A DNA stretch of 64,000 bases from a bacterium (GTDB lineage Bacteria; SZUA-79; Acidulodesulfobacterales; Acidulodesulfobacteraceae): contig JAJZBN010000009.1 of the NCBI GenBank assembly GCA_021798875.1, forward strand, positions 1-64,000, in the 5' to 3' direction. A program made the position numbers and the translations under genes. The notes under the pieces were generated by a model. That model saw only the letters and a program-made list of their open reading frames with translations, searched no databases and was not told where the DNA came from. How positions within the stretch are numbered: position 1 is the stretch's first letter; each line of letters starts with the position of its first letter. Below are positions 35,918-45,539 of the stretch, in pieces.

Positions 35918-36931
35918 ATGGCAAATTTAAGAATTGCGATTAACGGGTTCGGAAGAATAGGCAGAAACGTTTTTAGGGTTTTTCAGGATATGATCGCCAA
36001 AGGAGAACATGTTGAAATCGTTGCGATTAACGATATTACCAATCCTCAGGTGCTTGCCCATCTTTTAAAGTACGATTCCGTTCACGGCAAAGCTCCTTTC
36101 TATGTAGGTTATGACGTAGACCATATAATTGCCGACGACAGAGAAACATTGATAACCGCAATAAAAGACCCGTCTGAACTTTTATGGAAGCATCTTGGCG
36201 TAGATTTGGTAATTGAATCCACAGGGCTTTTCACTAAAAGAGACGATGCCGAAAAACATTTAAAGGCAGGCGCTAAAAAGGTTTTAATTTCGGCGCCGGC
36301 ACATGATCCCGATGCCACTATAGTTCTTGGCGTTAACGATAAAAATTACGATAAAAGTAAACATTTTATAGTTTCTATGGCATCATGCACCACAAACTGT
36401 CTTGCTCCGGTAGCAAAAGTGCTTAATGAAAATTTTACAATAGAAAAAGGAAATATGACCACCGCCCATTCTTATACCAACGATCAGAGAATATTGGATT
36501 TGCCGCATAAAGATTTGAGAAGGGCAAGAGCTGCCGCCGTTTCTATAATTCCAACTACTACTGGTGCTGCAAAAGCTCTGTGTGAAGTTCTTCCCGAACT
36601 TAAAGACAAGCTTGACGGAATGTCTTTAAGAGTACCCACGCCCGATGTTTCTATTAACGATTTAGTCTGTAAAGTTTCTAAAAAAACTACGGTTTTAGAA
36701 GTTAATTCAAAATTGGAGGAGGCAGCCGATACATATTTGAAAGGAATTTTGGGATTCAGCAAAGAGCCTCTTGTTTCTATAGACTACAGGGGCGATTCCC
36801 ATTCTTCCATAGTAGATTCTTTGAGTACTAAAGTTATAGGCGACGACCTCGTTAAAGTTCTGGCATGGTACGATAATGAGTGGGGTTACTCTACGCGGCT
36901 TGCCGAAATGGCCGTATTTATGATGAAATAA
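35918..36931 (+). CDS. gap: Glyceraldehyde-3-phosphate dehydrogenase
   Basis: A 337-residue type I GAPDH of glycolysis/gluconeogenesis. It has the NAD-binding INGFGRIGRNVFRVF, the catalytic Cys in SMASCTTNCLAPVAKVL, TTAHSYTNDQRILD, and the C-terminal WYDNEWGYSTRLAEM. Length and motifs are complete. AAGGAG precedes the ATG. pgk follows, a common pair. The 35668-35917 gap is AT-rich, with only promoter-like sequence visible. Confidence 0.98.
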   Translation: MANLRIAINGFGRIGRNVFRVFQDMIAKGEHVEIVAINDITNPQVLAHLLKYDSVHGKAPFYVGYDVDHIIADDRETLITAIKDPSELLWKHLGVDLVIESTGLFTKRDDAEKHLKAGAKKVLISAPAHDPDATIVLGVNDKNYDKSKHFIVSMASCTTNCLAPVAKVLNENFTIEKGNMTTAHSYTNDQRILDLPHKDLRRARAAAVSIIPTTTGAAKALCEVLPELKDKLDGMSLRVPTPDVSINDLVCKVSKKTTVLEVNSKLEEAADTYLKGILGFSKEPLVSIDYRGDSHSSIVDSLSTKVIGDDLVKVLAWYDNEWGYSTRLAEMAVFMMK

Positions 36932-37005
36932 ATATATTTATAATTAATTTAGCAATGATTATATATAATATAAGCAATAAAGAATAGGAAATAAGGAATT
37001 TGATT

Positions 37006-38226
37006 ATGAATAATATCGTTTATATAGACGAAATCGACATAAAAAATAAAACGCTTCTTATAAGAGTCGATTTTAACGTTCCGCTTGACCAAAACGGCAA
37101 TATTACCGACGATACCCGCATAAGAGCAGTTCTGCCGACTATTAATTATTGCCTCGACGAAAACGCAAAAATTATCTTAATGTCACATATGGGACGGCCG
37201 AAAGGCAAAAAAGTTCCCGAACTATCCCTTTTAGTCGTTGCTAAAAGGTTGAGCAGGCTTTTAGACAAGGACGTAAAATTTGTCGGCGAATGCGTAGGCG
37301 AGTTAGCGGAAAGCACGGTTAAATCCGCAGGTTTGGGCGATATAATACTGCTTGAAAACTTAAGATTTTACGCTGAAGAAACTAAAAACGACGAAGAATT
37401 CGGCAAAAAATTAGCCTCCCTCTGTGATATATACGTTAACGACGCTTTTGCGACGGCTCACAGATCGCATGCTTCAAACGTAGCTGTTACTAAATTCGTC
37501 AAGAAATGCGCTGCAGGTTTTCTTATAAGAAAAGAACTTAACTATTTCAACAGGGCTATTGAAAACCCTATGAAACCTTTTGTCGCTATAATTGGCGGAG
37601 CGAAAGTGTCGGGCAAGATAGAAGTTCTTTCTAATTTAGCCGAAAAAGTGGATAAATTAATAATAGGCGGGGCAATGTCGAACACTTTTCTTAAGGCACT
37701 AGGTCACGACGTCGGTGCTTCCCTCGTAGAAGACGAAATGTTGGAATACGCTAAAAAAACGCTTGAAAAAGTAAGCGAAAAAAAGATTAAACTTTATTTG
37801 CCGGTCGACGCGGTAGTCGCCGACAGATTAGCGCCGGATGCGGAAACTAAGGTTACGACTATTCAGGAAATTCCTAAAGGCTGGCTTGCTTTAGATATAG
37901 GTCCGGCTACCGTAACCCTTTTCACCGAAGCTATTCAAAATGCTAAAACTATAGTATGGAACGGACCTATGGGCGTATTTGAAATGGATGCTTTCAGCAG
38001 AGGTACGTTTGCTTTAGTTTCAAGCGTCGCAAACGCTTATGCCATGACTATAGTCGGCGGCGGCGATACGGACGTTGCGCTTCACAGAGCCGGAGAATTT
38101 GCAAAAATGTCTTATGTTTCTACCGGCGGCGGCGCTTTTCTTGAACTTTTAGAAGGAAAAAAACTGCCCGGCATCGAAGCATTAATCGAATGTTCAAAGA
38201 AAAATAATTTAAAACCGCTAATTTAA
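37006..38226 (+). CDS. pgk: Phosphoglycerate kinase
   Basis: A 406-residue kinase converting 1,3-bisphosphoglycerate and ADP to 3-phosphoglycerate and ATP. RVDFNVPLDQNG, LMSHMGRPKG, the hinge IGGAKVSGKI and the nucleotide-binding WNGPMGVFE and TIVGGGDTDVAL are all present. ATG 37006 is preferred to the in-frame TTG 37000, which lies too near the AAGGA at 36992. It follows gap and precedes lspA by 17 bp. Confidence 0.98.
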   Translation: MNNIVYIDEIDIKNKTLLIRVDFNVPLDQNGNITDDTRIRAVLPTINYCLDENAKIILMSHMGRPKGKKVPELSLLVVAKRLSRLLDKDVKFVGECVGELAESTVKSAGLGDIILLENLRFYAEETKNDEEFGKKLASLCDIYVNDAFATAHRSHASNVAVTKFVKKCAAGFLIRKELNYFNRAIENPMKPFVAIIGGAKVSGKIEVLSNLAEKVDKLIIGGAMSNTFLKALGHDVGASLVEDEMLEYAKKTLEKVSEKKIKLYLPVDAVVADRLAPDAETKVTTIQEIPKGWLALDIGPATVTLFTEAIQNAKTIVWNGPMGVFEMDAFSRGTFALVSSVANAYAMTIVGGGDTDVALHRAGEFAKMSYVSTGGGAFLELLEGKKLPGIEALIECSKKNNLKPLI

Positions 38227-38243
38227 AAACTCAATTAATCTTA

Positions 38244-38705
38244 ATGAAAAAAAAAATCATAATCTTAATATCGGTTTTTTTTCCTGTCTTAATTTTAGAC
38301 CAGTTATTGAAATATATAGTTAATAATAAAATATCGTTAATCGGAAAAATTACGGTAATAAAGCATTATTTTAATATCGTGCATGTCGATAATACGGGCG
38401 TTGCTTTCGGACTTATGAGCGGATATTCAAATATCCTGATTATATTTCTTACGGCTTTAATAATTGCGGCGTTAATATATTTTTTATTTAAAACAAAAAT
38501 AAATTCCTACTTGCTGTTTATATCTTCCTCGTTAATTATTTCAGGCGCTTTTTCAAATCTGTTAAGCAGAATATTTCAGGGATATGTCGTTGATTTTCTC
38601 GACTTTCATATTTACGCATATCACTGGCCGAGTTTTAATATTGCCGACAGCTGCGTAGTAGTCGGCACTATCTTGTTTTTCATATCCATAATGAAATATA
38701 TTTAA
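38244..38705 (+). CDS. lspA: Lipoprotein signal peptidase
   Basis: A 153-residue inner-membrane aspartyl protease that removes signal peptides from prolipoproteins. Four helices are evident. VDNTGVAFGL, GAFSNLLSR and the two catalytic aspartates in VVDFLDF and FNIADSCVV match the family, whose motifs are normally GGA(L/I)GN and FN.AD. It sits 17 bp after pgk and 41 bp before leuS, without a clear ribosome-binding site. LptE at 41362 is a likely substrate. Confidence 0.95.
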   Translation: MKKKIIILISVFFPVLILDQLLKYIVNNKISLIGKITVIKHYFNIVHVDNTGVAFGLMSGYSNILIIFLTALIIAALIYFLFKTKINSYLLFISSSLIISGAFSNLLSRIFQGYVVDFLDFHIYAYHWPSFNIADSCVVVGTILFFISIMKYI

Positions 38706-38746
38706 ATATGTTTATATTTTTATTTTAATTTACGGTTTTAGTTTAT

Positions 38747-41320
38747 ATGTATAATTTTCAAGAAATAGAAAAAAAATGGCAAAATATATGGGAAAACGAT
38801 AAAGTTTTTTTCGTTAAAAATGAAAAAGATTCTTTAAACGTTCCTAAATTTTACTGTTTAGAAATGTTTCCTTATCCTTCCGGAAGAATACATATGGGTC
38901 ATGTAAGAAACTATGCTATAGGCGACGCAATAGCCAGGTTTAAACGTATAAAAGGTTATAACGTCCTGCATCCCATAGGTTTCGACAGTTTTGGACTTCC
39001 CGCCGAAAATGCGGCGATAAAACATAAGACTAATCCTGCCGAATGGACTAAAAGCAATATCGAATACATGATAAAACAGCTTAAAGAATTAGGTTTTTCT
39101 TACGATTGGAGCAGGCTGGTAATTACTTCCGAGCCTGAATATTATAAATGGGAACAGCTATTTTTTTTAAGAATGTATAAAAAAGGTTTAGCTTATAAGA
39201 AAAATTCCTTGGTAAACTGGTGCGGATCATGCAGCACTACCCTTGCCAACGAACAGGTGGAAGACGGTAAATGCTGGAGGTGCGGCAGCGACGTAACCGT
39301 TAAAAATATGGACCAGTGGTTTTTTAAAATTACGGCTTATGCAGAAGAACTGCTTAAAGACATAGACACTCTGGAAGGCTGGCCGGATAAAGTAAAAATT
39401 ATGCAAAAAAACTGGATAGGCAAAAGTTCCGGTTTAACGGTAAATTTTAAAATAGCAGGTTCAGATGAAAATTTTATAGAAATATTCACTACGCGCCCAG
39501 ATACAATATTCGGCGCAACATATATCGCCGTGTCTCCTCTTCATCCTGCCGCTAAAAATTTAATCAAAAATTCTAAAGATTTAGAGAAATTGGAAACTAT
39601 GAGGCATAACTCGTTAGTTTCTAAAGATATTTCGGAAAAGGAAGGATTTTTTACGGGTTCTTATGCAGTTAATCCTTTTACGGATAAAAAGATACCAGTA
39701 TTTATAGCAAATTTTGTATTAATGGATTATGGAACCGGCGCAATTATGTCTGTTCCTGCCCACGATGCAAGGGATTTTGAATTTGCAAAAAAATACGGGA
39801 TAGAAATAATTCAAGTTATAGAACCGGCAAAAGAAGCAGAGACAAATAATACTTCCGAAGACACGGCGGATATGCCTTATACGGACGGCGGAATACTCGT
39901 AAATTCAGGCGATTTTAGCGGTATTGCTTCCGAAGATGCAAAAGAAAAAATAGCCGATTTTGCCGAAAAAAAAGGTATAGGAAAAAAAGTTACCAACTAC
40001 AGGCTGAGGGACTGGGGAATATCGAGACAGAGATATTGGGGGTGTCCTATACCTATAGTATATTGCGAAAAATGCGGAATAGTTCCGCTTAACGAAAACG
40101 ACCTGCCTTTAATACTGCCGGACGACGTCGTGTTTACGGGAGAAGGCGCTTCCCCTCTTAAAAAGCATAAATCGTTTATAGATACAAAATGTCCCAAATG
40201 CGGAGGAAAAGCCGAGCGGGAAACCGATACCATGGATACTTTCGTAGAGTCGTCGTGGTATTTTTTAAGATATACTCTTTCAGAAGAAAAAGAAAAAAAT
40301 CCGTTTAAAAGCGAAGATGTTCGTTACTGGCTGCCGGTTGATCAGTATATAGGCGGAGTAGAGCATGCAGTTATGCATCTGCTGTATTCAAGATTTTTCG
40401 TTAAGGCGTTGAGGGATTTAAATTATATAGCGTTAGACGAACCTTTTAAAAATCTTCTTACGCAGGGAATGGTCATAAAAAACGGCGCAAAAATGTCTAA
40501 ATCCAAAGGCAACGTCGTAGATCCCGACGGACTTATTAAAAAATTAGGCGCAGATACGGTAAGATTATTCGTGCTTTTTGCCGCCCCCCCAGAAAAAGAT
40601 CTTGAATGGAGCGATTCAGGAGTAGAAGGGGCATACAGATTTATTAATAAATTTTATAAAATCGCGGCAGATTTTTCCGAAATAGTAAAAGATGCTGAAG
40701 GCAAATTTTACGTAGAAGGTTCAAATATTTCGCAGTCTTCGTCCAATGCTGCAAGTTTAAATATTTCTGCGTACGAAATAAAGAAAGCCGACGTAAATCC
40801 GTCGGTTAAGGAATTAATTTACAGATTAAACGGCATTATCGAAAAAACCGAAACCGAAATGAACGGACGCTATCATTTTAACACGGTTATCAGTTCGTCG
40901 ATGGAATTAATTAACGCTTTTAACGATTTTACCGGAGCTTTAGGCAGGGAAAAACTTGCATTATTAAATAAATCCGATAAATATCTGTTGAAACATTTTT
41001 TAAATTCGGTTATTTTGATATTATATGCTTTTATTCCTCACGTATGTTCCGAAATATTTGAAATTTTAAACGGCTCTTTCATAGAAGACGAAAACTGGCC
41101 CGAAAAAATAGATGCAGGATATTCGAAAGAAAATTGCAATATAGCGGTGCAGGTAAACGGAAAGATGAGAGATGTCGTAACAGCTGGTATTGATTCGGAC
41201 GAAGAAACTGTCTTAAAAACGGCTCTGAACAGTCCAAAAATTAAAAAATACGCAGAAGATAAGAGCGTAATTAAAAAAGTTATATACGTAAAAAATAAAC
41301 TGTTAAACATTATCGTTTAA
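38747..41320 (+). CDS. leuS: Leucyl-tRNA synthetase
   Basis: An 857-residue class I aminoacyl-tRNA synthetase. The first HIGH-type signature is PYPSGRIHMGHVRNY, the editing domain contains FTTRPDTIFGATY and VPAHDARDFEFA, a zinc-binding region has CGSCSTTL and CWRCG, and KMSKS appears as GAKMSKSKGNVVDPD. The length is normal. No clear Shine-Dalgarno sequence precedes the ATG. lptE follows after 41 bp, the same order as in enterobacteria. Confidence 0.98.
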   Translation: MYNFQEIEKKWQNIWENDKVFFVKNEKDSLNVPKFYCLEMFPYPSGRIHMGHVRNYAIGDAIARFKRIKGYNVLHPIGFDSFGLPAENAAIKHKTNPAEWTKSNIEYMIKQLKELGFSYDWSRLVITSEPEYYKWEQLFFLRMYKKGLAYKKNSLVNWCGSCSTTLANEQVEDGKCWRCGSDVTVKNMDQWFFKITAYAEELLKDIDTLEGWPDKVKIMQKNWIGKSSGLTVNFKIAGSDENFIEIFTTRPDTIFGATYIAVSPLHPAAKNLIKNSKDLEKLETMRHNSLVSKDISEKEGFFTGSYAVNPFTDKKIPVFIANFVLMDYGTGAIMSVPAHDARDFEFAKKYGIEIIQVIEPAKEAETNNTSEDTADMPYTDGGILVNSGDFSGIASEDAKEKIADFAEKKGIGKKVTNYRLRDWGISRQRYWGCPIPIVYCEKCGIVPLNENDLPLILPDDVVFTGEGASPLKKHKSFIDTKCPKCGGKAERETDTMDTFVESSWYFLRYTLSEEKEKNPFKSEDVRYWLPVDQYIGGVEHAVMHLLYSRFFVKALRDLNYIALDEPFKNLLTQGMVIKNGAKMSKSKGNVVDPDGLIKKLGADTVRLFVLFAAPPEKDLEWSDSGVEGAYRFINKFYKIAADFSEIVKDAEGKFYVEGSNISQSSSNAASLNISAYEIKKADVNPSVKELIYRLNGIIEKTETEMNGRYHFNTVISSSMELINAFNDFTGALGREKLALLNKSDKYLLKHFLNSVILILYAFIPHVCSEIFEILNGSFIEDENWPEKIDAGYSKENCNIAVQVNGKMRDVVTAGIDSDEETVLKTALNSPKIKKYAEDKSVIKKVIYVKNKLLNIIV

Positions 41321-41361
41321 TTGTTTTATATAATTTTCAATAATTTCCAAATTTAAATCGT

Positions 41362-41943
41362 ATGAATTTTAAAAAAAAAGCATTATTATTATCTATAATA
41401 ATTATCCTTGCCGCCGGTTTTTCTGCCGGATGCGGTTTCAAAGTGTTAAACGGCAGCGAAAGTTCCGTTAAAGAGAGTTTGCCGGCAAACGGCGGTAAAA
41501 AATCAAAAAGATATAACGATATATCCGGAATTTACGTAAAACCTTTTAAAGATCTAACCTATAAAAGCGGCGTCGGCGTTTATTTTTCAAATAATATAGC
41601 AAAATTTTTGAATATGCAGACGTATATGTTTACTTCAAACGAAAACAACGCTTTCTATTATCTGTCAGGAAAAATAACTTCCGTGCAGAATAACGTAATG
41701 TCATATACGGGCGTAGCAGCTGCAGTTGATTATGATATTACCGTGAACGTAACCGTCAGCATGTATAATACCGGCGGAAAGATAATTTTCAGGAACGTAA
41801 ATTTTTCCTCAAGCGCCACGTATTATAATTATATAAACCCCCTTGTAGCCCATAAACAGGAAAAAGAGGCAATAATAAGAGCTTCCAGAAGAATTGCAAG
41901 AAAAATTGTAATATATATAGAATCTAAAAAATTAACTTCTTGA
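41362..41943 (+). CDS. lptE: LptE-like LPS-assembly lipoprotein
   Basis: A 193-residue lipoprotein. Signal peptide with lipobox FSAGC and mature start CGFKVL, similar to the CGxxxx start of LptE. The remainder has the LptE-like IYVKPFKDLTYKSGVG, YYLSGKITSVQN and a C-terminal IRASRRIARKIV helix. LptE plugs the LptD barrel that places LPS in the outer membrane. Sequence conservation in LptE is low, so the call leans on its position directly after leuS and on the lipobox. Confidence 0.82.
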   Translation: MNFKKKALLLSIIIILAAGFSAGCGFKVLNGSESSVKESLPANGGKKSKRYNDISGIYVKPFKDLTYKSGVGVYFSNNIAKFLNMQTYMFTSNENNAFYYLSGKITSVQNNVMSYTGVAAAVDYDITVNVTVSMYNTGGKIIFRNVNFSSSATYYNYINPLVAHKQEKEAIIRASRRIARKIVIYIESKKLTS

Positions 41944-41962
41944 CGGTTTAATTAATATCGTT

Positions 41963-42544
41963 TTATCGTTCAAAATTATAATTTTTATAATTTTTTATTT
42001 TTTTATATAAGACGAGCGTTATTTTAGCGAATAAATATCCGATTATTGCGCCGGCGATAACGTCCAAAGGATAATGTTCGCCGTCGTAAACTCTTGAAAA
42101 CGCCACTACATAAGCCAATATATAAAATACTTTTTTATGTTTGGGAAACATATAAGATAATGCGACAGCAAGGGAAAAAGCCGTCACCGTATGCCCTGAA
42201 GGAAAAGAATTTTCGGTTAAGTGTCTGCCTAAAACATTTACGTGAACCTTTCCTTCTTCGATAAGAGAGTGAAGCGCTACTATTGGTCTCGGCCTGTGGA
42301 CGGCTTTTTTTATTATAATGTCTACGATCCCTGGAACTATTTGAGTTAAAAAAAGCAAAAAAAACGATTCTTTAAATTTTTGACGGTTATAATAATAAAC
42401 GTACAAAAGTACGAGCCAGTAAACGACCCAGCCGTTGCCGAGATTGGTAACCGCTCTCATATTGTCGTTTAATAAGGAAAAGTGAAAATTGTTATTGATG
42501 ATTAAAAAAAGTGCCGTATCTAAATGCAGAATGTAAGAAAGCAT
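41963..42544 (-). CDS. PAP2-family membrane phosphatase
   Basis: A 193-residue membrane protein with the three lipid-phosphatase motifs in order: KKAVHRPRP, FPSGHTVTAF and SRVYDGEHYPLDVIAG. It belongs to the PAP2 family and may act on undecaprenyl pyrophosphate, phosphatidic acid or a lipid A phosphate. The position between lptE and a sugar-nucleotide gene fits an envelope role; the substrate is not evident. The start ATG is at 42544. Confidence 0.9.
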   Translation of the reverse strand: MLSYILHLDTALFLIINNNFHFSLLNDNMRAVTNLGNGWVVYWLVLLYVYYYNRQKFKESFFLLFLTQIVPGIVDIIIKKAVHRPRPIVALHSLIEEGKVHVNVLGRHLTENSFPSGHTVTAFSLAVALSYMFPKHKKVFYILAYVVAFSRVYDGEHYPLDVIAGAIIGYLFAKITLVLYKKIKNYKNYNFER

Positions 42545-42668
42545 AATTTTTATTTTGATTTTATTATTTAATAAGATATAATTTTAATAGAATAATTGCG
42601 ATATTGCAACATTAAAAGTTGTTTTGGCAAAATTGTATTAAAGTTTAAAACCTATCGGAGGACAAAAT

Positions 42669-45188
42669 ATGCAGGCCGTTATTATGGCAGGAGGTTTTGG
42701 AACAAGGCTTAAACCTTTAACCAATAATGCTCCAAAACCGATGATACACATAGCAAACAAACCCATGATGGAGCATGTCGTTAATCTTCTTAAGTCGCAC
42801 GGAATAAACGACCTAATAGTACTTCTGTATGTGCAGCCCGACCTTATTAAAAATTATTTTAAAGACGGTTCTGATTTCGGCGTAAAAATTGAATACGTTC
42901 TTGCCGAAGAAGATTACGGTACTGCCGGTGCGGTAAAAAACGTTGAAAAAATAATTAAAGACGATGATTTCATGGTAATAAGCGCAGATATAATTACCGA
43001 TATAAATATTTCAAAACCTATAGATTTTCATATAGATAAAAAAAATGATGCTACAATAGTCCTTACACATGTAGAAAACCCCCTGTCTTTCGGTATAGTC
43101 ATAACGGATGCAGAAGGCAGAATAACGAAATTTTTAGAAAAACCGACATGGTCCGAAGTTTTCAGCGATACTATAAATACAGGCATTTACATATTAAACC
43201 GCTCAGTTTTAAAAATGATTCCTGAAAAAAGCGAATTCGATTTTTCCAAAGACCTTTTCCCGCTTTTATTAAAAGACGGAAAAAAACTTTTTGGGCATAT
43301 ATCCAACGGATACTGGAAAGACGTAGGGACGCTTTCGGAATACAGACAGAGCCATTTAGACATTATTGCCGGCAAGATAAATCTTAATATAGACGGCGAA
43401 AAGTTAGGAGATAAAAATATAACAGTAGGCGCAAAAAGCATAGTAGATATTACCTGCGATATAGAAAATTCTATTCTCGGCAAAGACGTTCATATTTTAC
43501 AAAACTGCAAAATTAAAAATTGCGTTATCGGAGACAACTGTACTGTAGGGGAAAACACGTCTGTTAGCGGCTCGGTAATAGGCAAGGCATCAAAGATAGG
43601 CGCAAATTGCGACATCCAGGAATCTATACTCGGATATAAAACTTTTGCAGGAAACAACGTATTTATAGGCGCCGGAGCTGTAGTTTCCGACGTATGTCAT
43701 ATAGGAAACGGCGCCGTGATTAATCCTAACGTTAAAATATGGCCTTTTAAAAACGTCGAAGACGGAGCTATATTATCCGAAAGCCTTATATGGTCGGACA
43801 AATGGAGCGCCAAAATATTCGGTCAATATGGAATAACCGGTCTTGCTAATTTGGAAATAACGCCCGAATTTGCGTCTAAGCTCGGAGCTGCGTTCGGAGC
43901 AACCGTCGGCAAAAACAGGACGATATCAGTATCAAGGGACAGCCATAAAACTTCGCGTCTTTTTTCGAGAGCAATGATGTCGGGCGTTCTTTCGGTAGGC
44001 GTCAACGTTAACGATTTCAGCGATACCCCTATTTCTATAGTCCGCTATCAGGCGAAACAGTTTAAAAGTTCGGGCGGAATACACGTCAGAAAACATCCTT
44101 TCGATAAAAAACTTTTAAATATAAAATTTTTCGATTCTAACGGTTTGGATTTTTCTACACTTGGAGAGCAAAAAATAGAAAGACTGTTTTTCAGGGAAGA
44201 TTATACGAGGGTCGGCTCCGAGGAAACCGGCGAAATTTTTTATCCAACGCACGGCACTGAATATTATACCGACGGGTTTCTTAAAACTATAGACGCAGAA
44301 AGGATTATCAAAAGAAAATTTAAAATAGTAATAGATTATTCTTACGGCAGTTCCAGCAAAATTTTTCCTTCGGTAATAGGCAAACTCGGTATAGATTCCG
44401 TTCATTTAAATGCTAATTTAGACCAGACTAAAATAACTAAAACCGAAAGGGAATTCAAAAAATCCCTCAAGGAACTGTCGAGTATAGTAAGGTCTATTAA
44501 CGCCGACCTTGGAATTTTTATAGACAACGGCGGGGAAAAGATATATTTTTGCGACGAAAACGGCGATAACATAGACGGCAATACCGCTTTAACCTTGATG
44601 TCTATGCTGGTAATGAAGACTGAGAAGAAGATTCAGTCTATTTCCGTACCGGTAAATTCTTCATTTAATATATTAAAAATGGCAAAAGAACACGACTACG
44701 AGATAATTTACGCAAAAAATTCTTCGAGCTGCCTTATGGAGAAAGCCGGAAATTCAAATATATATTTTGCCGGAGACAATGAAGGCGGCTATATCTACCC
44801 TGGTTTTATGCCCGCATACGACGGAATGTATTCGGCTATAAAACTGCTTGAAATGCTTGCAAAACTTGACAGTTCTATAAAAAACGAGATGAGGTTTATA
44901 GAACCGACGTATTTTGAATACAAAAAAGTTCCATGTCCTACTGAGCTTAAGGGTTTTATTATGAGGAAGTTTTTTGAAAAATATTCGGACGAAAATGTTT
45001 TGTTGATAGACGGAATAAAACTTATGAAGCCTCAAGGCTGGGTTCTTGCGTATCCCGCTTCGGAAGGTGCCCATTTTGAAATTTTTTCGGAAAGCAAAGA
45101 CAAAGATACCGCCGCAGCTTTAATTGCTCAATTTCACTCCGATATTGAGTCTTGGAAAGCCGAAAGAGATATGAGCCCGCTGTCGTAG
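42669..45188 (+). CDS. Sugar-1-phosphate guanylyltransferase fused to a phosphomannomutase-like domain
   Basis: An 839-residue fusion. Residues 1-230 are a nucleotidyltransferase (IMAGGFGTRLKPLTNNAPKP, ADIITDIN, WKDVGT). About 250-380 are left-handed beta-helix repeats. About 390-835 are a phosphohexomutase fold. The mutase half lacks the usual TASHNP phosphoserine loop (SSGGIHVRKHP instead) and DGDGDR metal loop (FIDNGGEKIY instead), so it probably has no mutase activity and may be regulatory. Such fusions with a degenerate mutase half occur in other bacteria. The product is probably GDP-mannose or a related nucleotide sugar. GGAGG precedes the ATG. Confidence 0.88.
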   Translation: MQAVIMAGGFGTRLKPLTNNAPKPMIHIANKPMMEHVVNLLKSHGINDLIVLLYVQPDLIKNYFKDGSDFGVKIEYVLAEEDYGTAGAVKNVEKIIKDDDFMVISADIITDINISKPIDFHIDKKNDATIVLTHVENPLSFGIVITDAEGRITKFLEKPTWSEVFSDTINTGIYILNRSVLKMIPEKSEFDFSKDLFPLLLKDGKKLFGHISNGYWKDVGTLSEYRQSHLDIIAGKINLNIDGEKLGDKNITVGAKSIVDITCDIENSILGKDVHILQNCKIKNCVIGDNCTVGENTSVSGSVIGKASKIGANCDIQESILGYKTFAGNNVFIGAGAVVSDVCHIGNGAVINPNVKIWPFKNVEDGAILSESLIWSDKWSAKIFGQYGITGLANLEITPEFASKLGAAFGATVGKNRTISVSRDSHKTSRLFSRAMMSGVLSVGVNVNDFSDTPISIVRYQAKQFKSSGGIHVRKHPFDKKLLNIKFFDSNGLDFSTLGEQKIERLFFREDYTRVGSEETGEIFYPTHGTEYYTDGFLKTIDAERIIKRKFKIVIDYSYGSSSKIFPSVIGKLGIDSVHLNANLDQTKITKTEREFKKSLKELSSIVRSINADLGIFIDNGGEKIYFCDENGDNIDGNTALTLMSMLVMKTEKKIQSISVPVNSSFNILKMAKEHDYEIIYAKNSSSCLMEKAGNSNIYFAGDNEGGYIYPGFMPAYDGMYSAIKLLEMLAKLDSSIKNEMRFIEPTYFEYKKVPCPTELKGFIMRKFFEKYSDENVLLIDGIKLMKPQGWVLAYPASEGAHFEIFSESKDKDTAAALIAQFHSDIESWKAERDMSPLS

Positions 45189-45214
45189 AGCGTATAGAAT
45201 AGAGAGGAAAAAGG

Positions 45215-45416
45215 AAAAAGGTGTCAGATTTATTTTCATCAAACGAAATATAGATAAGACGGAAAGGTATAGTTATCGGATTTTATTTTCCGCGTCTGTA
45301 AAGGGATAGAAAAAGGTGTAGGATTGAGGAAAAGGTGTCAGATTTTATTTTCCGCATCAAAATATGAATAATTTATAAAAATATAATTGCGGAAAATTAA
45401 TCTGACACCTTTTCCG
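45215..45416. repeat. AAAGGTGTCAGATTTTATTT repeat cluster with an 88-bp inverted repeat
   Basis: This is a direct copy at 45215-45236, a second at 45330, and an inverted copy ending near 45415. The last two form a long hairpin: 45328-45357 pairs with 45388-45415, with a ~30-base loop. Repeats with such ends flank IS200-like or REP-associated transposases in other bacteria, but none is present here. The remainder of 45417-45539 is AT-rich leader of the next gene. Confidence 0.8.
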
Positions 45417-45539
45417 AAAGGATATAAGCATAAGCATAAGCACATAAAAATATAAGTTATAAACATATTATAAACATTAAAAATTTATAATTTTAATATA
45501 TTAATCATATAAATATAATTTTCAAAAAAAGGAGAACGA

